From: Acetobacter aceti
GTDB lineage: Bacteria > Pseudomonadota > Alphaproteobacteria > Acetobacterales > Acetobacteraceae
DNA: 64,000 bases
Assembly: GCF_002005445.1 (NCBI RefSeq)
Contig: NZ_CP014692.1
Location: 2,356,001 to 2,420,000 of the forward strand
Reading direction: 5' to 3'
Part shown: positions 37,591 to 46,752 of the stretch, in pieces
Layout: every line of letters starts with the position of its first letter
How positions within the stretch are numbered: position 1 is the first letter of the stretch
Translations under genes and position numbers: made by a program
The notes under the pieces: generated by a model
What the model was told of the DNA's origin: nothing
Database searches by the model: none
Seen by the model: only the letters and a program-made list of their open reading frames with translations

Positions 37591-39321
37591 TCATCCCGCC
37601 TCTCCTCCGGCAATCCGGCCGTCGGCCAGTTCGATCCTCTGCCCCTGAAACGCCTGAAGCGCTGTCGAATGGCTGGCGAGAATCACGGTACGGTTCCGGG
37701 CCAGCGTCTCAAGACTTTCGAACACGTCACCTTCCGTCACCGGGTCAAGATAGGCCGTCGGCTCATCCAGCAGCAGAACCGGAGCATTCTTGAGATAGGC
37801 TCGTGCAATGGCGATCCGCTGCGCCTGTCCACCAGACAGGCCAAACCCGCCCTCACCGATCATGGTTTCAATTCCATCCGGCAGACTGCCCAGGAAACGA
37901 TCCACTGAAGCCGCACAGATAGCCTGCTCCAGTTCTTCCTCCGAGGCGTCCGGTCGGGCGAAGAGAATATTTTCCCGCAATGAACCCGCGAACAGGATCG
38001 GACGCTGCCCGATCCAGGAAATCAGATGCATCAGGCTGGTCGGTGCGATCGTCTGCATATCGACGCCATTGAACGTGATCCGTCCCGAGGTCGGTCTGAT
38101 GAAACCGAGCAGGAGTTCCATCACCGTGGATTTACCAGCGCCGGACGGACCGAAAAGGATCACGGTTTCTCCGGCGGCAACCGAGAACGAAACATCGTCA
38201 AGCGCCCGCCCGCGCGCTTCATCCCAGACGAACGAAACATTTTCAAACGCGATCGCGATGCCTTCATTTGGTGCCACACGAAGCTGCCGGGTCTCGCCTG
38301 ATGAAGCCGCCTCTTCCGGAAGCGCCAGAATATCTGCGGCAGCGCCCTGCACCAGCGCGCGATCCTGATAAGCGAGAGCCAGCCCACGCAAAGGCACGAA
38401 AAACTCTGGCACGATCAGCAGGGCAAAGAGGCTGGACGTCACCATTGTGCGGAACGTCGCGGCGTCAGTCGTATGGATGGCGGCCTGCACATGCCGCCCA
38501 TCAATCAGGGCGATCAGGATCAGCGCGACAATCATGGCGCAATCGATGGCAGCGGAAGACAGAAAGGCCACCCGCAGGATTTTCATCGTCCGCTTGCGCA
38601 GATCGTCCGCCGCCTGCCCGAGACGCTGCGCCTCGTCATCCGCCCGGCCCGCCAGCACGATGGTGGCTATGCCGCGCATACGATCCAGAAAGCGCGCCTG
38701 GAGTCGTGTCATGGCGAGGAACTGCTTGCGGGAGGCCACCGCTGCGCCAATACCGAACAAGGCCTGTGAAAACGGCACGAAGAGACCGCAGAGCGCCAGA
38801 ATAAGAGCCGCTCCGGGCTGCACGAGCGCTGTCAGAACGACCAGCACGGCTGGCGACGCCACCCACAGCACGGACGCCGGCGCCCAGCGGGTGAAATATC
38901 CATCCAGCGCCTCAATCCGATCCACGACCAAAGCAGCCAGCGCGCCGCTGTGCGCATGACGCAGAACCGCAGGTCCGGCGCCAACGATGGAGCCAAGCAC
39001 TTCGTTCCGCAGTCGGCTGCGGGCGCGTCGTCCTGCCGTGGCGGACGCGTTTTCACTCAGGAAACTGATGGCGATACGGGCAAGGGCGATGAGGACAAAA
39101 GCGGGCAGAGGCCACACAGGAACCGGCGTGCCTGCGCCATGGCCTGATGGTGTCACGAAGTCTGTCAGCGCAGGCCCAAGAATATTGGCCACGCACCAGA
39201 ATTGCGCCGCTCCCGCCAGACTGGAAACAATGCCCAGCATAATGGACGGACGCACCGCACGCAGTCCCAGACGCGCCTGCGCCCTGGTCCAGACCTTTAT
39301 GGCTGCCTTACTCTCATTCAT
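37591..39321 (-). CDS. cydD: Thiol reductant ABC exporter subunit CydD
   Basis: 576 residues, fused membrane and ATPase domains. Walker A is GPSGAGKSTVMELLLG near residue 390, the signature LSGGQAQRIAIARAYL and Walker B VLLLDEPTAYLDP near 510. The N-terminal half has six hydrophobic helices with the VDRIEALDGYFTRWAPA region typical of CydD. It is first of the two-gene operon, facing away from the kinase at 39373 by 51 bases on the same strand, so co-transcription with the stress locus is possible. Confidence 0.9.
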   Translation of the reverse strand: MNESKAAIKVWTRAQARLGLRAVRPSIMLGIVSSLAGAAQFWCVANILGPALTDFVTPSGHGAGTPVPVWPLPAFVLIALARIAISFLSENASATAGRRARSRLRNEVLGSIVGAGPAVLRHAHSGALAALVVDRIEALDGYFTRWAPASVLWVASPAVLVVLTALVQPGAALILALCGLFVPFSQALFGIGAAVASRKQFLAMTRLQARFLDRMRGIATIVLAGRADDEAQRLGQAADDLRKRTMKILRVAFLSSAAIDCAMIVALILIALIDGRHVQAAIHTTDAATFRTMVTSSLFALLIVPEFFVPLRGLALAYQDRALVQGAAADILALPEEAASSGETRQLRVAPNEGIAIAFENVSFVWDEARGRALDDVSFSVAAGETVILFGPSGAGKSTVMELLLGFIRPTSGRITFNGVDMQTIAPTSLMHLISWIGQRPILFAGSLRENILFARPDASEEELEQAICAASVDRFLGSLPDGIETMIGEGGFGLSGGQAQRIAIARAYLKNAPVLLLDEPTAYLDPVTEGDVFESLETLARNRTVILASHSTALQAFQGQRIELADGRIAGGEAG

Positions 39322-39372
39322 GCCGCCCCTATAGCGAAGACTCGGCTCTGGAAACAGAGGGCATCTGTCGTG

Positions 39373-41172
39373 TCAGCTTCGCATTTCGCGAATTGGAAGC
39401 AGCTCTCCTCCCTCATCCCGGCGACTGCCTTTCACGGGACAGGTTACAACCACACGCAGGCCCGCTCCCTCCTCGATACGAAGCTTTCCACCTATCTGTC
39501 TGACAAATCCTCGAACAAGCTGCAACCCGAACTCTCCTTCGTCTCCTCCCCCCTGCAACGCGGTAGTGCTGTCATCATCACCTTCGATTGTCAGTGTCAT
39601 GACGTCATTCGCCTGGGAAAGAGAGACGCGCACTGTCCCGCTCCGCTCGTCGGGAAACCCGTGATTCAACGCATTCAACAGCACTTCGGCGATAATCAGC
39701 ACAACCGGAGTCGCAATATCGGGGGACAGCATGACACCTCCCGCGTCCTCCTCAATTGTCACCCGACGCCTGACGTCCTCAGGCGCAGACCGTTGTATCT
39801 GTTGCGTCAGGGCGGGAAGAAACTCTGTCATGCTCAGATCTGCAAGCTCGTCACCCACATACAGCAGGCGTTGCAGCATTGAGAGAATTCTTACCCGGTT
39901 GCGGGCGGCCAGGAGCGCCATGCGCACATCGCTTCCGGAAGCCCTGTTGGCCTGCAGGCTGAGGAGGGAACCGACAATCTGAAGATTGTTTTTCACTCGG
40001 TGATGGATTTCAGCAACCAGTCGCTTCTGGTGCATCAGCGCCGCTTCAAGCTCCGCTTCGCGATGGGCCAGTCGCCATGTCGCCGTGCCGAATGCGCCGG
40101 AAAGCTTGCGAAACTCCTGTGGCATGCGTGAGTCTGCGATATTTTCGTACTTGCCTTTCCGCATCCAGGTCTCGACGTCATGGGTCAACTGATTCAAGGG
40201 CTCGATCACAAGCCTCCGCCCGGCGACCATAACCCCCGACAGCCCGGCGGCCAGCAGGATGCCGACCATCATGATCCATCCGATCAGCAGGAAAAGTGCA
40301 CGTCTTTCCTCCGGCAACTGCCTCACCTCGATCAGTGCGGAATCACCGTAACCAAGAGAACCGTAAACATAGGATCGGCTGCCTATACGCTCTTCAATGC
40401 GCATACGATCATAATGGTTGCGGGCAGCCTTTCTGGCTTTGGCGACCATCTCCGCTGCTGGCGAAGCCCAGACACAGCGTGGGCATACTGACACAAGCGA
40501 TCCGTCTTCCATGACGAACCAGGCGGACAGGGATTTTGAAGAGACCTTTTCTGCTCCTTCATGGAACGAGGAAGCGCTGTCGAACGCACTCGGATCCCAC
40601 GCGACTGACTGCACCGCGACAATAAAACGCTTTCCGTTTCCTTCTTCAGCAGCAGGAAATTCCTGCACGATCCTCAGATAGGGGCGATCCTGATACATCC
40701 AGAGATGCGCGGGAGCGGTAGCGGGTCTGATATCACGTGCAGCGACAAAGCAGTTGGTGTCGTCGGCGCCGGTCAAAGCATCCAGTAAATTTCCGGCTTC
40801 ATCGACGACGGCGAGAAGGCAGTACCGCCCCTTGCTGGCTGCCTGCGCCAGCAGCAGGAAGCGCCTGAGAGAAGCGTTATCGGCCGTCTGGTCGATCTGC
40901 CCCAGCATCGACTCTGTACGAAAAGCCTCACTTTCCAGATATTTTCCAAGCTCTGAGAGCGCGAATTCACCGCGCTGGGTGCCTGTCTCGTTCAGGCGGA
41001 CATAATCCTGCCAGATGAGCAAAGCCTCAAGAGCTGCAACAGGCAGCACGGAGCCCATGATGACAATCGCCATCCGGCTTCGGACAGAATCGAACAGACT
41101 TCTGATTTCGATCAGGAAAGAAACCACAAAGCGGCAGGATCGCCAGCCGTATTGAGGATCACGTCGCCTCAT
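39373..41172 (-). CDS. HisKA_2-family sensor kinase of the general stress locus
   Basis: 599 residues. Membrane helices at about 34-54 and 291-316 enclose a periplasmic sensor of about 235 residues. A HAMP-like linker is followed by the HisKA_2 motif EIHHRVKNNLQIVGSLLSLQ with the phosphoacceptor at about His391. The ATPase part has LIIAEVLLNALNHGF and GEFGLQLVRGFVRQIGG. Kinases of this class feed the PhyR response regulator in alphaproteobacteria. It lies directly downstream of ecfG-nepR on the same strand, but no PhyR gene is present in the window. Confidence 0.87.
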   Translation of the reverse strand: MRRRDPQYGWRSCRFVVSFLIEIRSLFDSVRSRMAIVIMGSVLPVAALEALLIWQDYVRLNETGTQRGEFALSELGKYLESEAFRTESMLGQIDQTADNASLRRFLLLAQAASKGRYCLLAVVDEAGNLLDALTGADDTNCFVAARDIRPATAPAHLWMYQDRPYLRIVQEFPAAEEGNGKRFIVAVQSVAWDPSAFDSASSFHEGAEKVSSKSLSAWFVMEDGSLVSVCPRCVWASPAAEMVAKARKAARNHYDRMRIEERIGSRSYVYGSLGYGDSALIEVRQLPEERRALFLLIGWIMMVGILLAAGLSGVMVAGRRLVIEPLNQLTHDVETWMRKGKYENIADSRMPQEFRKLSGAFGTATWRLAHREAELEAALMHQKRLVAEIHHRVKNNLQIVGSLLSLQANRASGSDVRMALLAARNRVRILSMLQRLLYVGDELADLSMTEFLPALTQQIQRSAPEDVRRRVTIEEDAGGVMLSPDIATPVVLIIAEVLLNALNHGFPDERSGTVRVSLSQANDVMTLTIEGDDDSTTALQGGGDEGEFGLQLVRGFVRQIGGKLRIEEGAGLRVVVTCPVKGSRRDEGGELLPIREMRS

Positions 41173-41319
41173 CTTGCCGCCAACGACGAGGCATCAGATG
41201 GCAGTGTCACAGACCAGATCATGCGAACTACCCGACAGACCCCGGCCTGAAGACGAAAACACCGGGCGCATTCCAGTCAGCCCATAGACAGTGAAAGGCA
41301 GAAAACAGACCAATCTTCT

Positions 41320-41559
41320 TCACTGACCTTCATCACGCTCTTCAAGAAGCCGCAGAAGTTCTTCAGGGATTGGCTCTTTGGCAACATCATCGAAAAGCTG
41401 ATGAAGGCCACGCTTCAACCAGATATCGAACGCATCATCCTCTTTCTTTCCGCTTTTCGCGGAAGAACTGGGCTTTCGGTCTCTGGCCGACATCGACAAC
41501 CACCCCGGCAGACATTCAGACAGTTCCGGGCGCGATTCCGGGAAGCAATGGCCATTCAT
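41320..41559 (-). CDS. nepR: NepR-like anti-sigma factor
   Basis: 79 residues. The core DIWLKRGLHQLFDDVAKEPIP matches NepR, which sequesters EcfG and is itself bound by phosphorylated PhyR. The ATG at 41559 has a GGGAGGG site 9 bases upstream. A start at 41493 (MSARDRK) would give a protein nearer the usual 60 residues but has a poorer ribosome site. It lies 54 bases after ecfG and before the sensor kinase. Confidence 0.85.
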   Translation of the reverse strand: MNGHCFPESRPELSECLPGWLSMSARDRKPSSSAKSGKKEDDAFDIWLKRGLHQLFDDVAKEPIPEELLRLLEERDEGQ

Positions 41560-41613
41560 ACTGCGGAACCCTCCCGGCTTAACATTTCATTTTTCGAAAC
41601 ACCAGTCAGTTTC

Positions 41614-42204
41614 TTACCTGAAGGCCGAATTTGTTGCCGCGTCATGGTGACCGGACTGTTTACGACGCTGCTCAACTTCCTGGCGCAGCGCCATTGCCTG
41701 CTGACGCAGACGGTCACTCTCGGGCAATTCACCCATCATCCATGCCTCAAGCTGACGGCGAGCGCGGAATACGCGACTTTTGGCTGTCCCCACCGCACAG
41801 CCTGTCGCCTCAGCAAGTTCCTGATAGCTCATGCCCTGCAGCACGACCAGAACCAGCGCCTCACGCTGATCAGCCGGCAGCCGCGCAAGGGCAAAACTCA
41901 GATCCTTGACGGCCAGACGGTCCTCGTGATCCGGCTTGGTCGCTAGCATGTCGCCTGGCAGATCATCGATGTCTGTCGTTGCTCTGCGCTTGCGCAGATC
42001 GGAGATGAAACGGTTCCGCAGGATGCGATGCATCCATGCCGGAAAGTTGGTTCCAGGAATAAAGCTGTCTCGTGCACCGAGTGCATTGCACACGGCATCC
42101 TGCACCAGATCCTCCGCCTGAGCACGATTGCGCGTGAGCGCAAGTGCCTGAACGCGAAGCTTGGGCAGGATAGCAACGATCTGGGTCTGGAAGGTATCAG
42201 CCAT
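41614..42204 (-). CDS. ecfG: EcfG-type extracytoplasmic-function sigma factor
   Basis: 196 residues. Region 2 (ALTRNRAQAEDLVQDAVCNAL and MHRILRNRFISDLRKRR, given in part) and region 4 (LPADQREALVLVVLQGMSYQ with CAVGTAKSRVFRARRQL) are clear. EcfG drives the alphaproteobacterial general stress response (heat, desiccation, oxidation, and probably ethanol or acid in acetic acid bacteria). It is transcribed toward nepR and the kinase. A GGAAC box about 70 bases upstream has no good -10 partner. Confidence 0.9.
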   Translation of the reverse strand: MADTFQTQIVAILPKLRVQALALTRNRAQAEDLVQDAVCNALGARDSFIPGTNFPAWMHRILRNRFISDLRKRRATTDIDDLPGDMLATKPDHEDRLAVKDLSFALARLPADQREALVLVVLQGMSYQELAEATGCAVGTAKSRVFRARRQLEAWMMGELPESDRLRQQAMALRQEVEQRRKQSGHHDAATNSAFR

Positions 42205-43046
42205 CTTTATTTCCCCTTGTTCTTACCGGAGCAATGAATGGCGACACCAGTTCGTTCCATCAGACGCATATTTTTTCGATCACGAAAAAGCGAGCCCGTT
42301 TTCCATGAAGGACTGAAGCTTATCCGCCCGCTCCACAAACAAACCGTTCGCGACGGGATACTTCCGTTGTCTGAAGGATATTACGCACCGGCCTGAAAAA
42401 TGTTGCGAAACAAATGAATAATTTCCATCAGAAACCTCATTCGGCTGGGTGACAGTCGCTCTCTCCCGTCTGCCCGGACGTGACCTCGACTCATCGCAGA
42501 CCTGTCGCGCCAGCCACAGAGGCCATGGATTTTGGAGCAGTCATGCCTTGATTATCGGAGGGATCATGACGCCTTTCGTTCAAGGCATCGCCTGTGCTGA
42601 TGAGCCCCCACACATGACTGTGATTCTAGAGCAATTCCACTGAACTCTGGCCCAGTGGAATTGCTCTAATTCATTGTTTATCGAGCATATTCACCAGTTC
42701 GAATGTGTCCATTCAAACTGGATATGCTCTAGCGGGAAGTTCCACCCCGGCACTCCACGCGTCACCCTCTGTCCTGCCAGCAACCAGAACGGATGGATGC
42801 TCATCTGCACAGAACACCGCAAAAGCTGCCGATGCCATCATCCGAAGATGATCGCCAACACCTTCGCTTTTAGACGGAGGGCTCTTGCGTCATCTTCTTA
42901 TGGATGAAGCCAAAAGACCCTGCTGTGTCCGGGCTGTCTCCCGAACACGTCGAGAGGCGACCAGAACAGGCCATCAGATCGTGAAACACATACAGTCCCG
43001 GAAGCTGGATTTCCCAGACACGGCAGAACGGTCGCCATACAGGACT
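42205..43046. other. Intergenic region, ecfG/oprB, carrying a palindromic repeat
   Basis: 842 bases without a gene. It holds the ecfG promoter (near 42205-42420) and one full copy of a MITE-like repeat at 42626-42732. The rest is ordinary-composition DNA with small open frames lacking support. Confidence 0.5.
42626..42732 (+). repeat. MITE-like palindromic repeat, copy 1
   Basis: 107 bases. A perfect 15-bp hairpin (AGAGCAATTCCACTG at 42628-42642 with CAGTGGAATTGCTCT at 42653-42667) is followed by a 15-base spacer and a second inverted repeat (GAGCATAT... to ...ATATGCTC, 42683-42729). Both ends read CTAG, and the outer ends are inverted repeats of one another (CTAGAGCA). Compared with copy 2 it has three extra bases (TCA) and one substitution. 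Same orientation as copy 2. Confidence 0.88.
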
Positions 43047-44609
43047 TCAGAGAGTGAAGCTGAATGCCGAACTGAAGACTGCGGCATTCTTGAAGACTGT
43101 GCTGCCACCAGGACGCTGGATGTACTGGAAGTCAGGCTGAACATTGATGCCGGGAATGACCTGAATTGTGTAGAAAAGCTCGTAAATGTTTTCGTGAGAC
43201 TGAATGCCGTAAGGAACGCCGAAATTCGCTCCCTGAAACGGCAGTCCCGCAGCCTGCGAGGCCTCCTGCTGCCGAATGGCCGAACGGCTGAACTCTGCCC
43301 ACTGGAAAGCAAAACCCACCATGTCTTTCGGTCGTGACCACCAGTGGCCGGTATCCATGATTACGCCGACAAGGTGATTTTTCATCGCCGAAGTCTGACC
43401 GGAGGCGTAGCTGTACTGGCCGCCGATGATCAGGCCATTCATTGGTCCGTCGCCATGGCGCACCAGCATCTGATCGATCATGACCCACATGGAGGTCTGT
43501 CCGCTCTGACGACGTGCCGGCTCTCCGGATGTCACCCAGGCGTGACCATAGATATCTTTGTACAGGTCATTATATTTTGAATTATCGTACATCACGCCGA
43601 CCTTGTAATGGCCGATCAGATGATTTTTCCCGAACTCCGGAATCCAGCCCAGTTCAACTTCGGTCGAAAGTTTCCCAAGCCCAGACTGAGCCCATGACCA
43701 GCCGGAGATACCGCCATTATAGGAATGCGGTGACACCGCAAAAAGACCGCCCATGATGTAGATATGCTTCGTCGGCATCAGACGCAGCACCGTCCCGATA
43801 TTGCCCGACGGCCAGTCGCGACCACCATTCAGATATTTTGTCGGTGTGACGTTGCCGCACATCCACACGTTCATGAATGAGCACCCCCAGGGGGAGTTGT
43901 TGAAAAACGTTCCTGTCGGAATCCACCCCATGGCCCAGTCGACCTTGTTGTGGTACATCGACTTTTCAAAATATGCCCAGACCAGATGCGCCACGACGTT
44001 ACCACGCGCACCGTAAATCTGCTGGACCTGGTTGCCATTATCACCGAATTCGGAACTCAGGTTTCGACCATGACCGTTAACTGCCAGCATGTGCAGCCAC
44101 AGGTTGTCCGACCAGTGACCGGCATTCAGGATTTTCTGCCAGTCGATATCCAGCGTCACACCAACCTGACCGGCATCCGTCACTGTCTGCTTCTTGCCGC
44201 CGATCGGATTGCCGGAAAGACTCTCATATACGTTCACAGCCACGTAGACACCGTGCTTCTGCAGCCACGGCTGCACACCGCCCCAGTCACCAAAAAGATG
44301 AGAGGTGCCATAGGGTGGTCCAAATGACGGCGGCCCATAGGGAGCCTGAAGAAAGCCCGGTATCGACTGGTAGAGTGGAACGATCTCCTGTCCTTCACCA
44401 TACATGGGAGGGTTCGAGACGTCCGGCGAAGGATCGTAAAATGCGTCGCTTTTCCGGGGCTGATTCGTCTCATTGGTGTACGGAGATCGCGCGGAGGCGT
44501 CCTCAACAAAACCGACAGTTAAAAAGCACGCAAGCACACCGGCGACAGCCTTGCGGATATCGAACCGGAACATCGGACTGGTTTTCAACATGACGGCCTG
44601 TCGTGACAT
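43047..44609 (-). CDS. oprB: OprB-family carbohydrate porin
   Basis: 520 residues from an ATG with an AAGGA site 6 bases upstream. The signal peptide ends near VEDASA-RSPY. A proline-rich linker (about 45-95) precedes the barrel. Family blocks are LFGDWGGVQPWLQKHGVYV, VTLDIDWQKILN, GRNLSSEFGDN, KVDWAMGWIPTG and SHENIYELFYTIQVIPG; the C-terminus ends in FSFTL with aromatic strand features. OprB porins admit glucose and other sugars or polyols. It is bracketed by two direct copies of the palindromic repeat. Confidence 0.9.
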   Translation of the reverse strand: MSRQAVMLKTSPMFRFDIRKAVAGVLACFLTVGFVEDASARSPYTNETNQPRKSDAFYDPSPDVSNPPMYGEGQEIVPLYQSIPGFLQAPYGPPSFGPPYGTSHLFGDWGGVQPWLQKHGVYVAVNVYESLSGNPIGGKKQTVTDAGQVGVTLDIDWQKILNAGHWSDNLWLHMLAVNGHGRNLSSEFGDNGNQVQQIYGARGNVVAHLVWAYFEKSMYHNKVDWAMGWIPTGTFFNNSPWGCSFMNVWMCGNVTPTKYLNGGRDWPSGNIGTVLRLMPTKHIYIMGGLFAVSPHSYNGGISGWSWAQSGLGKLSTEVELGWIPEFGKNHLIGHYKVGVMYDNSKYNDLYKDIYGHAWVTSGEPARRQSGQTSMWVMIDQMLVRHGDGPMNGLIIGGQYSYASGQTSAMKNHLVGVIMDTGHWWSRPKDMVGFAFQWAEFSRSAIRQQEASQAAGLPFQGANFGVPYGIQSHENIYELFYTIQVIPGINVQPDFQYIQRPGGSTVFKNAAVFSSAFSFTL

Positions 44610-45163
44610 AATTTTTCCTTGTTATGGCCTAAACTGCTCCGCCACAAAAAAATGACAAAACATTTCTACACAAAAACATTTCCGCAGGGAGACTCAGCGA
44701 AAGTCCATAAAGCGCCTGTTTTTGTCTGTGTAGTGCCCAGAGAAGAAGAGTTTGAACTGTGTCTTAAGTGTCACGCAGCTTTCGCAGCCTCGAGCGCGAC
44801 GGGGCACACTAGAGCAATTCCACTGAACTCTGGCCCAGTGGAATTGCTCTAATTCATTGTTTATCGAGCATATCCAGTTCGAATGTGTCCGTTCAAACTG
44901 GATATGCTCTAGAAAACCAGCGAAATACAGCCGGAATATATAAAACAACCCGCCAGAGGGTAAAAAACGCCTCCAGTCAGACCGCTACAAGAGAGCCTGT
45001 TTACAGGACAGCCCACTTTCCACCTGCACCCACCATCTCCGAAAAAATGGTTTTTATATTATTGCTACGGATACGGTCGCACGAGGCAGATCAGAAACAT
45101 TACCATTCACTTTTCATAACATGAAATCAGCTTCACCCATCAACGAAATGGCTGCGTAAAAGT
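44610..45163. other. Intergenic region upstream of oprB
   Basis: 554 bases with no gene. It contains the oprB promoter (near 44620-44800) and the second full repeat copy (44809-44912). The stretch from 44990 to 45120 is unremarkable and precedes the 3' end of cobU. Confidence 0.45.
44809..44912 (+). repeat. MITE-like palindromic repeat, copy 2
   Basis: 104 bases, nearly identical to copy 1 (42626-42732) and in the same orientation. The 15-bp hairpin arms are at 44811-44825 and 44836-44850, the spacer at 44851-44865, and the second inverted repeat at 44866-44909. Both ends read CTAG. It lies about 200 bases before the oprB start. Confidence 0.9.
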
Positions 45164-45685
45164 TCAGTCACCCGCAGCGCCCGAAACATTTTTAATAACA
45201 CAAGGAATTCCGGCCACACTGAGAACAACTTTCTGCGCCTGGCTGGCGATAGCCTGATGCAGCCAACCCGCCTCATCCCTGAAACGACGCGCCAACGCAT
45301 TCTCTGGCACAATACCAAGACCAACTTCATTGCCGACGAGCACAGTCAGGGCCTTGCGGCAGGACAGCACATCCAGCAACTGCTTTTTTGCAACTGAAAT
45401 ATCCCGCCCTTCCATCAGAAGATTGGTCAGCCAGAGTGTGAGGCAATCGACCAGAACGGGCGCCTCGCCCGCCGCGACCAGTGCATCCGCCAGTTCCAGC
45501 GGCTCTTCAACCGTGCGCCAGCCTTCTCCACGGTCAGCCTGATGGCGGGTAATGCGTTCCTGCATCTCCGCGTCCCATGCCCGCCCCGTGGCAAGATAAA
45601 CCCATGGTGCCGGAAATTGCTTCACCACGCTCTCGGCATAGTGACTTTTGCCGGACCGGACGCCCCCCAGAACCAGTTCAATCAT
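45164..45685 (-). CDS. cobU: Adenosylcobinamide kinase / guanylyltransferase
   Basis: 173 residues, full length. It phosphorylates adenosylcobinamide and then adds GMP, giving adenosyl-GDP-cobinamide. The P-loop is ELVLGGVRSGKSHYAE at the N-terminus. PWVYLATGRAWDAEMQERI (in part), the His in RHQADRGEGWRTVEEP, LVDCLTLWLTNLL and VLVGNEVGLGIVPENALARR are all family signatures. Divergent from cobT, the 24-base gap leaving almost no room for separate promoters beyond the ends. Confidence 0.94.
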   Translation of the reverse strand: MIELVLGGVRSGKSHYAESVVKQFPAPWVYLATGRAWDAEMQERITRHQADRGEGWRTVEEPLELADALVAAGEAPVLVDCLTLWLTNLLMEGRDISVAKKQLLDVLSCRKALTVLVGNEVGLGIVPENALARRFRDEAGWLHQAIASQAQKVVLSVAGIPCVIKNVSGAAGD

Positions 45686-45708
45686 TGCTCTTGCCCTCCG
45701 AAAACGGC

Positions 45709-46752
45709 ATGTCTGTGTTCATGAGCACGTCCCCTTTTACAGCCCCCCTTTTTACAGACATAGACAGTCTGCGCACCCTGTGCCGCGAACCCGCATCCAG
45801 CGATGCAGTCGCCATAAACCAGATTGCCGAACGTGAGGCCACACTCACCAAACCGGCTGGCAGTCTGGGGCGCCTGGAAGAACTGACGTCATGGCTTGGC
45901 GCGTGGCAACGGCGAAGCACTCCGCAACTTGAACGTGTGCAGACGATCATCTTTGCAGGCAATCATGGCGTTGCAGCGCAGGGCGTCTCGGCATGGCCTT
46001 CGGATGTAACGGCCCTCATGGTGCAGAATTTCCATAATGGCGGCGCGGCCATCAACCAGCTTTCCCGATATGCAGACACGACGCTGACCATAGAAACGCT
46101 GGAAGATCTCCGCCCGACGGAGGATTTCACGCAGACCCCCGCCATGGATGAAGAGATTTTTCTTCGCACCCTTACGCGCGGTTACAACGCTGTTTCACCC
46201 GATACCGACCTGCTCTGCCTGGGTGAAATGGGCATCGGCAACACCACGCCGGCCGCCGCACTTTCGGCAGCGTTGTTCGGTGGAGACGGCAAGGAATGGG
46301 CCGGGCGGGGAGCGGGGAATGACGATGCCGCCATGGCTCGCAAGATTTCCGCCATTGACCGGGCTCTGGATCTCCATCGCGCCTCTCTGGCAGACCCGCT
46401 TCAGGTTGCCCGGCGACTGGGAGGGCATGAACTCGCCGCCATCATGGGAGCCGTCATAGCCGCCCGCATCCACGGAATTCCGGTGCTTCTGGATGGTTTC
46501 GTCTGCACGGCCGCAGTCGCTCCTCTTCACATCCTGCATGCGGAAGGTCTGGCCCACTGCCGCATTTCACACTGCTCCGCCGAGACCGGCCACACCCGGC
46601 TGGCGGCCCACCTGAAACAAAAGCCCCTTCTGGATTTTGATCTCCGGCTGGGAGAGGCATCCGGCGCCACCCTTGCGGTTCCCCTGCTCCGGGCGGCACT
46701 CGCCTGCCATACCGGCATGCATACCTTTGCCGAGGCCGGGATTGCCGGATAA
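45709..46752 (+). CDS. cobT: Nicotinate-nucleotide--dimethylbenzimidazole phosphoribosyltransferase
   Basis: 347 residues from the ATG at 45709; another ATG at 45721 is possible. CobT activates the lower ligand by making alpha-ribazole phosphate. Seen are TKPAGSLGRLEELTSWLG, FAGNHGVAAQGVSAWP, MVQNFHNGGAAINQL, LLCLGEMGIGNTTPAAAL and the C-terminal LDFDLRLGEASGATLAVPLL with the catalytic-type Glu. In-frame sequence upstream inside cobU is not coding. It overlaps the cobS start region. Confidence 0.95.
   Translation: MSVFMSTSPFTAPLFTDIDSLRTLCREPASSDAVAINQIAEREATLTKPAGSLGRLEELTSWLGAWQRRSTPQLERVQTIIFAGNHGVAAQGVSAWPSDVTALMVQNFHNGGAAINQLSRYADTTLTIETLEDLRPTEDFTQTPAMDEEIFLRTLTRGYNAVSPDTDLLCLGEMGIGNTTPAAALSAALFGGDGKEWAGRGAGNDDAAMARKISAIDRALDLHRASLADPLQVARRLGGHELAAIMGAVIAARIHGIPVLLDGFVCTAAVAPLHILHAEGLAHCRISHCSAETGHTRLAAHLKQKPLLDFDLRLGEASGATLAVPLLRAALACHTGMHTFAEAGIAG

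Noticed and set aside
42205..42420. EcfG-type autoregulatory promoter before ecfG
   Set aside because: A GGAAC on the minus strand near 42255 lacks a GTT-type -10 at 16-17 bases, and a GGAAG near 42365 differs from consensus. Neither is good enough to annotate.
42626..44912. oprB with its flanking repeats as a composite transposon
   Set aside because: The repeats are only about 105 bases, encode no transposase, and are in direct orientation without matching flanks beyond CTAG. A composite mobile unit is possible but unsupported.
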